The notes under the pieces are model-generated. The model searched no databases and was not told the DNA's origin. It saw only the letters and a list, made by a program, of their open reading frames with translations. A stretch of DNA of 64,000 nt from Salvia splendens (lineage: Eukaryota; Streptophyta; Magnoliopsida; Lamiales; Lamiaceae): contig NC_056047.1 of assembly GCF_004379255.2 (NCBI RefSeq), positions 17,560,293 to 17,624,292 of the forward strand, given 5' to 3'. The position numbers were made by a program, and so were the translations under genes. This document shows, in pieces, positions 8,692 through 19,361 of the stretch (its first letter is position 1; the number at the start of each line of letters is the position of its first letter).

Positions 8692-11388
8692 ATGGCAGCA
8701 AGGCTTGATGCAGAAAAGTTCACAGGCAAGAATGATTATGGCCTGTGGAAGATGAAGATGAAGGCGGTTTTAATTCAACAAGGCTTGGCGGCAGTTCTTG
8801 CAAAACCAGAGGAGAGAGGAAAGGCTCCAGTGCTTGATGAAAAAGCTCAGGCAAAGATGGAGGAAATGCAGCTCAAGGCACATTCTGCAGTGATTCTGTG
8901 CCTTGGAGATAAGGTCTTGAGGGAAGTTCAAGAAGCCAAGACTGCGGTGGAGATCTTGGACAAGTTAGATGAAGTTTACTTGGCCAAATCCTTGGCTAAC
9001 CGGCTGTATCTCAAGAAGAGGCTGTATGCCTATAGTTTTTCTGGAGATAGGTCCATCATTGAGCAGCTAGAGGAGTTCAACAAGATCATTGATGACCTGA
9101 GATCTGTTGATGTCAAGATTTCAGATGAGGATAAGGCCATTCTCACATTGAATGCCTTGCCTAGCTCGTATGACCAGCTAAGTGATGCAATTATCTATGG
9201 AAGAGATAAACCTATCACCTATGCAGAAGTCTATTCAGCCTTGATGGCCAAAGAACTCCAGAAGACAGCCAACAGAGGCTCTGCAAGCTCCAATGTTCAA
9301 GCTGCAGAGGCCTTGAATGTGAAGAAGTTCAAGAAGCAGAACTTCAAGAAGAAGTTTGAGGGCCCTAAACCCTCAAGTTCTGATGCTCAGAAGGAAACCA
9401 GAGCGTGCTATTGGTGCAAGAAACCTGGACATTTGAAGAAAGATTGTCATGCATGGAAGAGAAAGATGGCCTCAGAGGGACACAATCAATCTGATTGTGT
9501 GGAGAGTGCTGATCCCCCGGCTCAACTCATGAATATCAGTGATAGTGGGGTCAGTCATAGGTGGATAATGGACTCGGGGTGCAGCTTCCATATGTGCCCC
9601 AATAGAAGCTGGTTTCATGATCTTCAAGAAGCATCGGGTACGGTTGTTCTTGGTAATAACCACATTTGTCAGATCAAAGGAATAGGGAAGGTAAAGCTAA
9701 GCCTACAAGATGGCTCTATAAAGATCCTAACTGGGGTGAGGTATATTCCAGAAGTAAAGAGGAACCTCATCTCATTGGGAATGCTGGAGCAGAAAGGGTT
9801 CACCATATTGATGAGTCAAGGAAAATTGTTTGTGAAATCTGGAGATGCAGTGATGATGGAGGCTGACAGAGAGCATATTCTCTATTATCTGAAGGCTAAG
9901 GCTGTTGATGGAGAAAGCAATGCAGTGTCAGATGATTCCATAATGCTATGGCACAAGAGATTGGGCCACCCAGCCGAAGGAAGCTTGAAAGAACTCATCA
10001 AGAAGGGTCTGATCTCTGGAGATTTCAACAAGATGGACCCCTGTGAGCAATGTATACTTGGAAAGGCTAAGAAGGCACCCTATCCTACAGGTATTCACTC
10101 TTCTACAGCCCCTTTAGACTACATACATAGTGATCTTTGGGGGCCTTCACCGGTGTGTTCAATTGGTGGAGGAAAATATTATCTAGCTATCATTGATGAC
10201 TATACAAGGAAGTTGTGGGTATATATTCTTAAAGAAAAATCTGAAACACTCACAAAGTTCAAGATATGGTGTAAGGAGGTTGAGCTAGAGAAGGGTAGAA
10301 GTGTTAAATGCTTAAAGACAGACAATGGCCTAGAGTTCTTGTCTGCTGAGTTTGATCTGTTTTGTAAAGAGAAGGGTATGAAGAGGCACCGGACTGTTCC
10401 TGGTAATCCTCAGCAAAATGGTGTTGTGGAAAGGATGAATAGGACAATCCTAGAGAGGGTGAGGTGCCTACTTCTTGGGTCTGGTTTGAGCAGCAGATTC
10501 TGGGGTGAGGCTGTGTATACAGCAGCCTATCTCATCAATAAATGCCCATCTACTGCCCTGAAATCTGAAACTCCTGATTACATGTGGTATGGAGCTCATA
10601 GTGACTACTCAAAATACAAGGTGTTTGGGTGTGTGGCCTATGCTCATGCTAGGCAAAGTAAGCTTGAAGCTAGGGCTCTGAAATGTATCTTGCTGGGGTA
10701 TCAGAGGGGTGTTAAGGGGTATAGGCTCTGGTGTATTGAGCCCGGTAAGCAGAAGGTCTTGGTGAGTAGGGATGTGGTGTTCTTGGAGGATCAGATGCCA
10801 TACCTGAAAGATAAGCCGGACTCCAATGAAGATGAGGGTGATTTCTTCAAGGTGGAGCCTGTGGGGGTTGGCCTAGGAGCAGGTGGAGTTATTGACTCAG
10901 GGAGAGAGTCTGATTCAGATAAAGAAGAGGCTCCAACTCAGGGCAACCAGGCTGGTGAGTCTATATCAGACTCTATCAGAGACTATCAGCTTGCAAGGGA
11001 CAGAGTTAGAAGAGAAACAAAGCCACCAACAAAGTTCTCTGATGTTGTGTATTATGCTCTGTGTGCAGCTGAAGGTATTGATGGTGCAGATCCACTCACA
11101 TATAAAGAAGCTATGCAGAGTAAAGATAGAGAAAGATGGATTGAAGCCATGAATGAGGAAATAGAGTCTTTACTCAAGAACAAAACATGGATTTTGGTGG
11201 ACAAATCCAAGCTGAATACAGATGGAAAGGAGAGGAAGCTGATCAGTTGCAAGAAATTGATCAATGTTTGTGCAAGAACTGAGATGAGCCCTCAGGTGGA
11301 GAATTGTAATAATGGAGTGCTCATTTCAGTTGGAAGAAGCTCGGCTAGAAAGGAGTTCGGTAAGCTCGGCTTACCGAGCTGGAACTAG
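8692..11388 (+). CDS. copia gag-protease-integrase polyprotein, RT/RH deleted, 898 aa
   Basis: Uninterrupted frame from ATG 8692. The gag domain covers residues about 5-190, with a basic linker. The zinc knuckle CYWCKKPGHLKKDC is at 239-252. The protease site WIMDSGCS is at 291-298. GAG-pre-integrase (LWHKRLGHP ... CEQCILGK) is at about 419-458. The integrase catalytic triad is visible as D481 (HSDLWGP), D543 (KTDNG) and E580 (NGVVERMN). The chain then enters the first residues of the RT domain (WIEAMNEEIESLLKNKTW) and breaks at LISCK; a short unrelated tail runs into the 3' LTR. There is no YVDD and no RNase H. Copia polyproteins are usually about 1300-1450 aa. Gag, PR and IN could still be made; reverse transcription would have to come from a related element. 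Confidence 0.92.
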   Translation: MAARLDAEKFTGKNDYGLWKMKMKAVLIQQGLAAVLAKPEERGKAPVLDEKAQAKMEEMQLKAHSAVILCLGDKVLREVQEAKTAVEILDKLDEVYLAKSLANRLYLKKRLYAYSFSGDRSIIEQLEEFNKIIDDLRSVDVKISDEDKAILTLNALPSSYDQLSDAIIYGRDKPITYAEVYSALMAKELQKTANRGSASSNVQAAEALNVKKFKKQNFKKKFEGPKPSSSDAQKETRACYWCKKPGHLKKDCHAWKRKMASEGHNQSDCVESADPPAQLMNISDSGVSHRWIMDSGCSFHMCPNRSWFHDLQEASGTVVLGNNHICQIKGIGKVKLSLQDGSIKILTGVRYIPEVKRNLISLGMLEQKGFTILMSQGKLFVKSGDAVMMEADREHILYYLKAKAVDGESNAVSDDSIMLWHKRLGHPAEGSLKELIKKGLISGDFNKMDPCEQCILGKAKKAPYPTGIHSSTAPLDYIHSDLWGPSPVCSIGGGKYYLAIIDDYTRKLWVYILKEKSETLTKFKIWCKEVELEKGRSVKCLKTDNGLEFLSAEFDLFCKEKGMKRHRTVPGNPQQNGVVERMNRTILERVRCLLLGSGLSSRFWGEAVYTAAYLINKCPSTALKSETPDYMWYGAHSDYSKYKVFGCVAYAHARQSKLEARALKCILLGYQRGVKGYRLWCIEPGKQKVLVSRDVVFLEDQMPYLKDKPDSNEDEGDFFKVEPVGVGLGAGGVIDSGRESDSDKEEAPTQGNQAGESISDSIRDYQLARDRVRRETKPPTKFSDVVYYALCAAEGIDGADPLTYKEAMQSKDRERWIEAMNEEIESLLKNKTWILVDKSKLNTDGKERKLISCKKLINVCARTEMSPQVENCNNGVLISVGRSSARKEFGKLGLPSWN

Positions 11389-11925
11389 CCTGGAACTAGC
11401 CGAGAAGAAGAAGAAGGCAGAAGTCGGTAAGCTCAGCGGTAAGGAAGCTCGGTATGGAAGCTCGGTAAGGAAGCTCGGCGTTGAGCTGGAATGAGCCGAG
11501 AAGGAAGAGTTCGGTTGTAAGCCGAGAAGGAGTTCGGTTGTAAGCCGAGAAGGAGTTCGGTATTAAGCCGAGGAAGGAGTTCGGTCTTGAACCGAGAAGG
11601 TAGAAGCAACCTAGCCGAACTAGCCGTTGAAGCAGCAGTTAGTTAGCTGAGATGTAGCGGTTATTCTTCTTGCTTTCTTGATTCTTCTTGTAGTTAGTTA
11701 GTAGCAGTTGCTACTTGATTATAGAGCTTTAAAAAGCTCACCGTGTATGTAGTTTAAAAAGAGTTTAATCAATAAAGAGTTTTCCAGTTTTCTCTCCAAG
11801 TTTATCATCTTCAATACTCAAAGTGTGAGTGTGTGTGTTTTCTGCATTGTGTGATCTCATACAACAGTGAGTGTGTGTGTGATCTTATTGAGTGTGTGAA
11901 AGCCTTGTGTGTGCCAATCCTAACA
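11305..11925 (+). repeat. 3' LTR of the young copia element
   Basis: 621 bp; matches the 5' LTR except for one missing 13-bp unit. It supplies the last codons and the stop of the upstream frame, and could act as promoter or terminator inside the host intron. Confidence 0.95.
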
Positions 11926-12309
11926 ATAAGCAATGAACATAAATTTTTCAGTGGAGGGCAGTGGAATTCTGGGGGGGGGGCATGTGACAATGAAACAGAG
12001 CCAATCAAGAATGATGCTTATCTTTCGCCGTATCTGGACAAGATGAGTGTTCTTGAGCGTGTTTTTGGAGGGATGAAAACTTCGGTAGGATACATGAACA
12101 TAACGAAATTGACAGATTATCGGAAGGATGGGCATCCCTCGATATACAGGAAGCTGAATTACACAGAGGAGGAGAGGCGGTCGCCACTGATCTTCTAAGA
12201 TTGCAGCCATTAGGGCCTCCCGGGAGTGCCCGATGCATGGAACGAGATCCTCTACGCGGAGCTGCTGGTGAGGCTGAACCAGAAACAGCAATCGCACAAG
12301 AGGGCTTAG

Positions 12310-13240
12310 GCGAAGTAAAGACTATACATTGCACATTCGAGGTGTGTGCATTCACACGGGATCCTCTATCGCGAATGGTGTTTCGTCGTCTATTCTATAC
12401 TACTGTGTGTTATGTTAGCTGTGTTGTTACACAAGATGAAACACTTGGGACTTGGGTTAGGATCCAATTGTTGTTTATTAGTATACATTTTCTTCTTTTT
12501 ACTTGAAGAATATAGGTAGATACAATGGAAGAAGAACATTGGTGATGATCCAATTGTATGTAACAGAGAAATGTGTAATCTGTTGGTGCAGGAGTTTTGT
12601 GTAGCTACACATGGGCTCGAAAAATGTGTGAATTGTTAATGATTTTGTTTGTTTGTGGTTAAAAAACATTAGTTATGGTTGACTAAGATTAATTCCAGGT
12701 ATAATTAATTAATGGAGCAATAGTCAGTGCTCATTAGTACTTTAATCACTTACACAAGTACCCTTTTTCCCACTTATGAAAGAGATCTAATGTCTTATTT
12801 TGAAATTAAGTTTTGAACTAACTCTCTACACATTAACTAAATATATGAAATCTAACGGATTATTGTTCATTAATATTGGATAAATAAATGTAGATAATGG
12901 GTTCTTGACTTAAAACTAAAAGTGCAATATTTGGTACTATAAATAATTACTAACACTCTAAAAATAGGTACAACTTTGAAGTTAAATATTTTTATGATGC
13001 AAAAAAATGCTCAAGGGCATAAAGTCAAACATTTTTATGCTTAAATATTTGATTAATATAACAAAAAAACATTACTTGAATCAATCTAGTCATAATGATA
13101 ACATGAACAAATTCATAAAAAATGATAATAGAGGGCTTAATTCTTAACCATTTAATAATCCCTACATCCATAGCTTTGTTGGATCCTATGATTTAATTTA
13201 TTAAGGTGTGGTAAGTGGCGGATTCAATTAAGAATAGAGG
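12310..13240. other. TBL 3' flank and intergenic DNA, no gene seen
   Basis: AT-rich sequence after the TBL terminal codon. The first 250 bases probably held the 3' UTR. No coding or repeat structure stands out before the hAT element. Confidence 0.4.
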
Positions 13241-13248
13241 GCTACAAT

Positions 13249-13791
13249 TAGGGGTGGCAAATCGTGCGTGTCGGGTCGTTATCGTGTCGACACGATAACG
13301 ACACGAACACGATAACAACAAACACGAACACGACCCGTTAAGAAAACCTCAAACACGAACACGAACACGACACGAAACCCTCAGACACGAACACGACACG
13401 AACACGACACGAATCCATTAACGACACGAACCAATTCGGGTCAACACGACACGATAACAACACGTACACGAGATGACACGATAACGACTCGATAACAACA
13501 CGACCTGATAACGGTTAAACCTATTAAAAATGAAAATAATAAGAATTAATAATATTAAAATTATATTTGTTAACGGATAACACGGACACGACACGAACAC
13601 GATACTGACACGTATTGTTAACGGATAACACGAACCTGACACAAACACGACACGAACACGACACGAAATTTTCGTGTCCTTAACGGGTCGACCCGATAAG
13701 GACACGAACCCAATAAGCTCTGACCCAAACCCATTATTTTCGTGCCGGTTCGTGTCGTGTTATCGTGTCGTGTCAAAAATTGCCAGCCCTA
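13249..13791. mobile_element. non-autonomous hAT element (copy 1), 543 bp
   Basis: Termini TAGGGGTGGCAA and (reverse complement) TAGGGCTGGCAA, flanked by a perfect 8-bp duplication GCTACAAT (13241-13248, 13792-13799). An 8-bp duplication is diagnostic of hAT. The interior is a degenerate array of ACACGAACACGA-like words on both arms with an AT-rich centre. No coding capacity. Confidence 0.93.
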
Positions 13792-13799
13792 GCTACAAT

Positions 13800-14268
13800 G
13801 TACTCAAATTTCAAGTAGACACAATTTACTAATTTCATAAACATCTAAGAAGAGTACCATTTTATAAATGAAATATTTTCAAGTATAAACACTAAAAATA
13901 ATCTTTATTATACACCACTGGGTGTGGTCAACCTTAGTTTTAATTGAAACAAGATTACATGTTTATCTCTTGAATTACGTTCGAGGCTATTTCGTTTCCT
14001 TTTACATACTAGCTTGTCATAGAATATAGATGATACCATTTCATGCTTTACGTATAAAATTACAATGCAATTCATCCAATTAATCAATCAGTTAATAACT
14101 TAATATAGACTTAAATTTGACCTTATCCTTTAAACATTTATAGTAAAATATGTGTAAGTAACTATTTAAAGGTCGAGAGGAATATTTCATAGATTTGGTT
14201 CAACTGAATAGATCCTCTTCTATTTTCATGTATAAATGATAAGTCGTATTCTAGGCCTTGGTTACTGG
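13800..14268. other. intergenic, no gene seen
   Basis: AT-rich DNA without long frames or clear repeats. Confidence 0.3.
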
Positions 14269-14274
14269 TCAGTA

Positions 14275-15699
14275 TGATGTGCATAATTGAATTATATCTG
14301 CAAAACAGTTGCTTAAGTGTGCAGGTTGAGTGTTCTAGCCAGTAGGCAAAGCTTCAGATACTTCAGGCGAAAAGGGCGTCAGGATGTTGCTATCCTGACC
14401 AGTATGCATGCCAAAAAGGCTCGAGATGGAGAAGAAGGATAGCTGGGAAGATCAGCCGCAAGCAAGGGGGCAAAAGAGTCATTTCATGTTTGAAGTCTAC
14501 CCTAAAAATCAAGGGATGCCTCCCTATAAAAGGAAGCCACTTGGAGAGAGAATTATCATCAATTAGTTAGTTAACTCCTACGCTTAGTTAGCAATCTCTC
14601 TTCGGTAGATCACTCCTTCAGCATTATCCTTCGTGATTCTCGTTCCTCGCCACAGCCATGGTCACTTGAAGATCATCAGTTCGCCGGAGTTCTTTTCTCT
14701 CGTTCCAGTCAGCGTGTCTCGCAGTGTCAACAGTTTTATCGCCCGGAGTGGCAAACAATCTTTATTGCTTTCTTAGTTAATCGCATTCTGTTTTCTTACG
14801 ATTGGATTTGTTGCACTTTAAATATTTGCTTACTTTGAAGTCTTAGTTGTGATCCAAACGTTTTATTGAATATGAAGTTGTTTTCCAGCATCGGTTCATG
14901 TTTGTTTTCGCTTCATTCTGCCTAGATAGCTTAGATCTAGCTGTTACGGTAATTTCCAGTGTGGAATCGCATGTTTTAATTTCTGTAGTTAATCTCTCTG
15001 AGTTTGCAAGTCTAGATAGCTGTTAGATTTTAGATCTGAATTAGTTAAGTGTGAAAACCCAGTTTACGTGATTTCTGCCACCCTGCATGTTGGCCAGTAA
15101 GCATAATTGCAGTTTCAGTGTTCGATCTTTTGATTTGAAGTTTTAATTGTAGATCCGTGTTCTTGAAGTTGTTAATCTGTGTTTTTATGGTGATGAATCT
15201 GGTTTTGCTGATCTGATTTGATTTATGTTGAAGAAGACAACATCTCCATCTAAGTTTGGGACCACTTTTATTTTTTTAGTTACTTTTTGCTTTTGTCCTT
15301 TACTTTTTCTACCTTTTCAGGCGGTACCCTACAGATCTGTCAGTCTAGTCACCTAACTACCTATTTTCCTCTGATATTCCGTTTAGCTTTTTATAGTAGT
15401 CTCGTACCTTACACATTTTTTCAGAGACATAATGTCCCCTACTCTCTCGTACACAGCTGCTTATCAAACGTCTCTCACACCTCCTAGTCAGTAGAGTACC
15501 ACCTTAAATTCCAACATAGATAAGTCTCAACCCAAAGCGTGGTAGCTAACCAAACCTTCCAGAATATCACCACAATCACTCTAAATCGTCACCATCTGTG
15601 TGGGATTCAACCTCTACCTTCACTATACTACCCAGTAGAAAATGGTTGAGGAATTATTGATACCAGGTTCAGGATTAGTTGGGGCTTGTTTTATCCTGA
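14275..15699 (+). repeat. probable solo LTR or LTR-like repeat, about 1.4 kb
   Basis: Begins TGATGTGCATAATTG and holds a TATA box (CTATAAAAGG, about 14523) and pyrimidine-rich transcribed-like sequence. Near its end is a CACCATCTGTGTGGGATTC stretch of the kind seen near the 3' end of Ty3/gypsy LTRs. TCAGTA flanks both proposed ends (14269-14274, 15700-15705), but the right end reads CCTGA rather than the usual CA and gypsy duplications are 5 bp, so the boundaries are uncertain. The word CAGTA recurs at least six times inside. No coding sequence. Confidence 0.4.
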
Positions 15700-15960
15700 T
15701 CAGTAGAATACACTTGGGCTTAAACGACACCTGACGCAAACCTGCTCTTTCAATAAAATATATTGACAAAAAAAGAAAAGAAACGCACTTGAAATAGGCG
15801 AAAAATGGAAATGGGCGAGGCATGCCTAAATACTGACAAAATAATAGTGGCGGTGATGCCTTGGAAATGAAGCAGCACTTGCCACTTTCTCATGATTTTC
15901 CCTTTCCCTAACATTTTGATCATCGTTCTATATATGTTAGACCATTTTATGTCCCATAAG

Positions 15961-16433
15961 GCTATCCACAATGGCGCCTAGCGCACCGCCTAGCCAAGCG
16001 CCGGCGCTAGGCGGTCGCTAGGCGAACCATTGCAGCTTCCGAAAACCGCCGAGCGGTTTTTCGGAATTAAAAATCGCCTAGCGCTAGGCGGTCGACGGGC
16101 GCTGGGCGATCCGCTCGGCGCCATTGCAGCGTCGGGATCGCCCAGCGCATCGCCCAGCGTTTTTTTTGTTTTTTTTTAAAATTTTTAAATTTTTTTTAAA
16201 ATTAAAATAGTATTATTAATGTTTCCCGTATATGTCTCGTAAATTAAATTCCGTATATTGTGTTATTAGTGATGTGGCTATTGATGTGGCTGGGCTATTT
16301 ATGATATGGCTAGGCTATGGCTGGGCTATTTCTGATGTGGCAGGAGGATTTTTAGTATTGATGATGTGGCAGGAGGAGTTTGTGGCTGGGCTATGGCTGG
16401 GCTATTGCTGGGCTATCACCACTGTGGATACCC
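15961..16433. mobile_element. Harbinger-type MITE, 473 bp
   Basis: Left end GGCTATCCACAATGGCG, right end (reverse complement) GGGTATCCACAGTGGTG, TAA on both sides (15958-15960, 16434-16436). The left arm is GC-rich with repeated CGCCTAGCGC-like palindromes. The right arm shares GTCTCGTAAATTAAATTCCG and GATGTGGC repeats with the elements at 19362-20059 and 33942-35126. No gene. Confidence 0.8.
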
Positions 16434-16514
16434 TAACCAACAAAGAGAGATAGAAATGGTGTACTTTGATGTTCTTTTCAAATTAAAACAATCTCTATAA
16501 ATTTGTATAATATA

Positions 16515-16699
16515 CTCCGTCTATCCACTATTAATTATCTCAAATTTCCTTTTTTGTCCATCAAAATTAAGTGTCTTATTTACTATTTACTACTACTTCA
16601 GATTCTACATTCCACTAACATATCTTATTTTTATAAAACTACTCATACTATATTAAAGTAGGACACAATTTACTAATTTTTTCTATCCACTTTCCAGAG
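16515..16699. mobile_element. Stowaway-like MITE remnant
   Basis: Starts CTCCGTCTATCC after TA and ends near CCAGAG before TA. The right terminus is degenerate. Confidence 0.4.
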
Positions 16700-17319
16700 T
16701 ATAGTTTTTAAAACTTGAATCGAGTCAACTTATGTCACTTAATCGTGGACGGCGAGAGCATTAATATTTCCATACAAATTCTGAGTATGATTGTCATTAC
16801 TTTAAGATGGGGTGCATCTAAAACTCATATTCGTTATAAATAATCTTATTACTAAATGAGGAATTTGTAGGGAAGGATCAGAAACCAATCTAATCCATAC
16901 ATCTTGATTCATGGAAGGTTAAGATTGAATTTCAAAGAGAATAACATTTTCAGTGTACATGAATATTGTTTCCTATGATTTGTTGTATACCAACTTCTTC
17001 AATACAATATCTGGATTTGAAAAGCACCTAGAATTAATTGATTTGGAAACATGTCAAGTAGTATAAGGTCACATGTTTGACAAATCTGACCCAATGTGCT
17101 TCTTTTTCATCATAAATTTGACAAGCTACACATATGATTTGATTGAACAAACATTAAACTACAAAAAAATAAGGAAAAATCATAAAACTAGTGAACAAAA
17201 CTTGAGACATGATTATATAGTTACTAGTTTTTGTAGGTAAAAACCTCCACTGTAAACACTTGAGAAACACAAATTGAATGTTAAAAGCATATCTAAATCC
17301 CTCTGGTTATATACCACCC
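16700..17319. other. 3' flank of the RING gene, no gene seen
   Basis: AT-rich. The part next to 17320 should hold the 3' UTR of the minus-strand RING gene. Confidence 0.35.
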
Positions 17320-18633
17320 TCAGTTGAGCCTCCTACGCCGTGGGGCGCGCGAATCTCCACTGTCAACGTCCGAGATTCTCGAAGCATCGTTCCTCCTCCT
17401 CGAAGACAAAGTTGAGAGCACCACAGTGGAATCGATTTCTATGGCATTGTCCACAGTTTGGCTCTCAGAGTGTATCACAGCAGCAATGCTGGACACAGAA
17501 TCCCTATCATCCACCACCGGAAGGGGCAGCTCCGGGCTCCTCTCCACCGCATTGCTCTGGAAATACGACTCAATGGCAGCAAGAGACTCCGCTGAGTTGA
17601 CTGCAGATGTGAGGTTAGACAATGAAGCAGCTCGATGGGAGCTTGATCTGCGAAGCAACAGTGATGTGAGACGACGGCTATCCCTCTCCCTTTCCCTCTC
17701 TCTCGTCTCGTAGTTGGGAGGGCTGCCCTCGGTTAGGTCAATCACGTCATCAAGTGGGGGCGTCGGAGTTCTTTCCCTGCGCATTCCTCTAGAAGTCAAG
17801 AACCGGTTGAGCAAAGCCGTGCTCCTCTCTGGGGAGTCGCGGAGGCCATCAGGGTGCCGGGAATGTATCTGAGCTAGCTCCCGGTTTATGTCAAAGGCGC
17901 TCCCGAGGCGCCTGATCATCTCCTCCACGGGAATAGTGAAGGCTGTTGCAGTCCTCTGTATAGTCTGCCTCCAGCTCTCGATCCGGCGGGCATGGGGCCT
18001 GACAGGGATCTTGAGGCTAGAATCAAGATCTTGGTCGCGGACAACGTTGCCACGGCCATATATAGGCGTCACGTTCTTAGTGGAGACCTCTCCCTTGCAA
18101 ACGGGACACTCCTTAGCATCAGAATGATGATGCAACCAACGGTATAGACATGACCAGCAAAACAAGTGGCCACAGCAAGTGACAACGGGATCCTTGGCTA
18201 AATCTAAGCATATATTGCAATCAAAGAAACTCCCTTCCTCACCATTGCTCTTAGCACCCTCTTTCTTCTTACCGAGATCCTCGTCCTCAACAGAACCAGC
18301 CACGGTCTCACATATCTTAGCTACCCCAATTGGCCTATCCTCAGATGCCACACTGCCTTCACCGATCTGCGGTGCACTCCCATCAGCCAATTCCAAAGCA
18401 AGATTCCTTGTTTCTGAGGGGATCGGGAGCTGCCTCCAAAACGATCGCCACCTATGATTTCTCTGCCTAACGGCCTCCCTAACGCGATGAACTGGACTGT
18501 CTAACCAATCCTCAAAGTTCATTGCAAGGTCCATGTAGGTACCCGACCGAGGCTCACCACCACCATCACTAGAATTATCAACTGGCCCCAAATTGAGATC
18601 GAGGTTCATTGAATTAGCATTCTCTTCTGCCAT
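17320..18633 (-). CDS. RING-type E3 ubiquitin ligase, MUSE1/MUSE2-like, 437 aa
   Basis: Single-exon frame starting [17 protein letters not shown]. The N-terminus has an LDLNL (EAR-like) motif at 11-15 and an acidic region. A C3HC4 RING finger spans 139-179: C139, C142, C154, H156, C159, C162, C176, C179 ([26 protein letters not shown]). It is followed by the conserved IYGRGN segment seen in RMA/RNF5-type ligases. No C-terminal membrane helix is visible, unlike RMA1-3. Length and layout fit Arabidopsis MUSE1 (At3g58030) and MUSE2 (At2g42030), which limit NLR immune receptor levels. VIDLT at 297-301 matches a SUMO-interacting motif. The C-terminus is Ser/Arg-rich. The start is supported by the conserved N-terminus and the absence of an upstream in-frame extension. 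A leader intron is likely (see 18634-19254). Confidence 0.9.
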   Translation of the reverse strand: MAEENANSMNLDLNLGPVDNSSDGGGEPRSGTYMDLAMNFEDWLDSPVHRVREAVRQRNHRWRSFWRQLPIPSETRNLALELADGSAPQIGEGSVASEDRPIGVAKICETVAGSVEDEDLGKKKEGAKSNGEEGSFFDCNICLDLAKDPVVTCCGHLFCWSCLYRWLHHHSDAKECPVCKGEVSTKNVTPIYGRGNVVRDQDLDSSLKIPVRPHARRIESWRQTIQRTATAFTIPVEEMIRRLGSAFDINRELAQIHSRHPDGLRDSPERSTALLNRFLTSRGMRRERTPTPPLDDVIDLTEGSPPNYETRERERERDSRRLTSLLLRRSSSHRAASLSNLTSAVNSAESLAAIESYFQSNAVERSPELPLPVVDDRDSVSSIAAVIHSESQTVDNAIEIDSTVVLSTLSSRRRNDASRISDVDSGDSRAPRRRRLN

Positions 18634-19254
18634 TGCAAAATTTACCGAGCACAGCTACGATTCTCAACAGATAATACCAAACTGAAGCACCCAATTCTAA
18701 AAAATGAAAGGCACGAATTGCGCTAAATTACTGAAACCCTAATTTCAGAGATGAACACACAAAGACATCGTGCCTAGATATCTGATACCGAGCAATCAAA
18801 CTGGTCAAATGGAGAGTTAAATCAAAACCCTAACTTCAATTTATAAAAAAAATGCTTAACAAGAATAAAAATTGATTTTCCGGTCAGCTGATGAATGGGG
18901 GAAAAATTATTCTAGCTTATCCAGGTCAACCAAATTGGAAAATACTACAGTGAAAAGGGGGGCGAAAGAAAACAAGCTACAGAGATTGTAACCGACGGAA
19001 ATTCACCTGAAAACAAAAGATTTAATGGTTGAAACGAGCACTGAAAACCTGGAAATAAATTACGGCTTCGATTTCTGGAGGTAAAGTTGCAAGCTTTAAG
19101 CAGCAGACAGAGGAATTAAAAAAATTTAGGGATCTGGGTTGGGGCGAGGATGAGATGAATTGTGTGAAATTGTTTAGCTGAGAACGAAGCTGGAGAGAGA
19201 GAGAGAGGGAGTAGAAATAAATATTCTGTAGTAATTGTGGTGTAGCTGTGCAGC
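18634..19254 (-). promoter_or_regulatory. 5' leader and promoter region of the RING gene
   Basis: Upstream of the ATG on the minus strand. A candidate leader-intron junction reads TTTTCAG/GTGAATTTCC near 19005-19015. A (GA)n tract lies at 19193-19213. The promoter is cut short by the Harbinger cluster that begins at about 19255. Confidence 0.4.
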
Positions 19255-19358
19255 AGTGCTTATGGGACCCAGAGTACCACGTCAGCGCTCCGGACGTCGC
19301 CTACACTGTGGTTCGCCCCGCTACCGCCCCAACCCGCGGCTATCCATAGTGGATACCC
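19255..19358. mobile_element. right end of a Harbinger-type MITE (remnant)
   Basis: GC-rich DNA ending ATAGTGGATACCC followed by TAA (19359-19361). The end matches the GGGTATCCAC-type terminus of the 15961 and 62144 elements. No left terminus was found. Confidence 0.45.
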
Positions 19359-19361
19359 TAA

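Larger units (their letters stand above)
7994..11925 (+). mobile_element. young Ty1/copia element lacking RT and RNase H
   Basis: 5' LTR 7994-8627, 3' LTR 11305-11925, flanked by the 5-bp duplication ATAAG (7989-7993 and 11926-11930). The PBS TGGCGCCGTCTGTGGGA follows the 5' LTR, and a purine-rich CAGGTGGAGAAT precedes the 3' LTR. The LTRs appear identical by eye apart from one 13-bp repeat unit, so insertion is recent. The interior (2.7 kb) holds one open frame with gag, protease and integrase, but the sequence jumps from the start of the RT region to the 3' end near 11253. It lies in the last intron of the TBL pseudogene in the same orientation. Confidence 0.95.
6543..12309 (+). pseudogene. 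trichome birefringence-like (TBL, PC-esterase/DUF231) gene, degraded, with a copia in the last intron
   Basis: Exons are about 6543-7098, 7252-7443, 7519-7711, 7782-7940 and 11952-12309, all with GT/AG ends. Family marks are an N-terminal membrane-anchor stretch, CDLFDGNWVRDESYPLY, the GDSLHRN esterase motif, NTGHWWTHDKTSKG, FFRGYSASHF, and the C-terminal DGHPS and LPGVPDAW motifs. TBL proteins are Golgi polysaccharide O-acetyltransferases; this looks closest to the TBR/TBL1-2 group. Lesions: a frame change in exon 1 near 6840; one base lost before the GDS motif (about 7298-7305); a frame change at the start of exon 3 (about 7530); TAA at 12196-12198; and TAG at 12211-12213 where the family has Trp. 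A retrotransposon fills the last intron. Five lesions make function unlikely. Confidence 0.85.

Noticed and set aside
11833..12198. Apparent 121-codon gene joining the copia LTR to the TBL exon
   Set aside because: It starts inside the LTR and enters the TBL exon across the intron acceptor at 11951; it is an accidental fusion at genomic level.
13270..13740. Array of ACACGAACACGA words, CRISPR- or satellite-like
   Set aside because: Spacing is irregular, there are no unique spacers, and the array is bounded by hAT ends with an 8-bp duplication in a plant genome.
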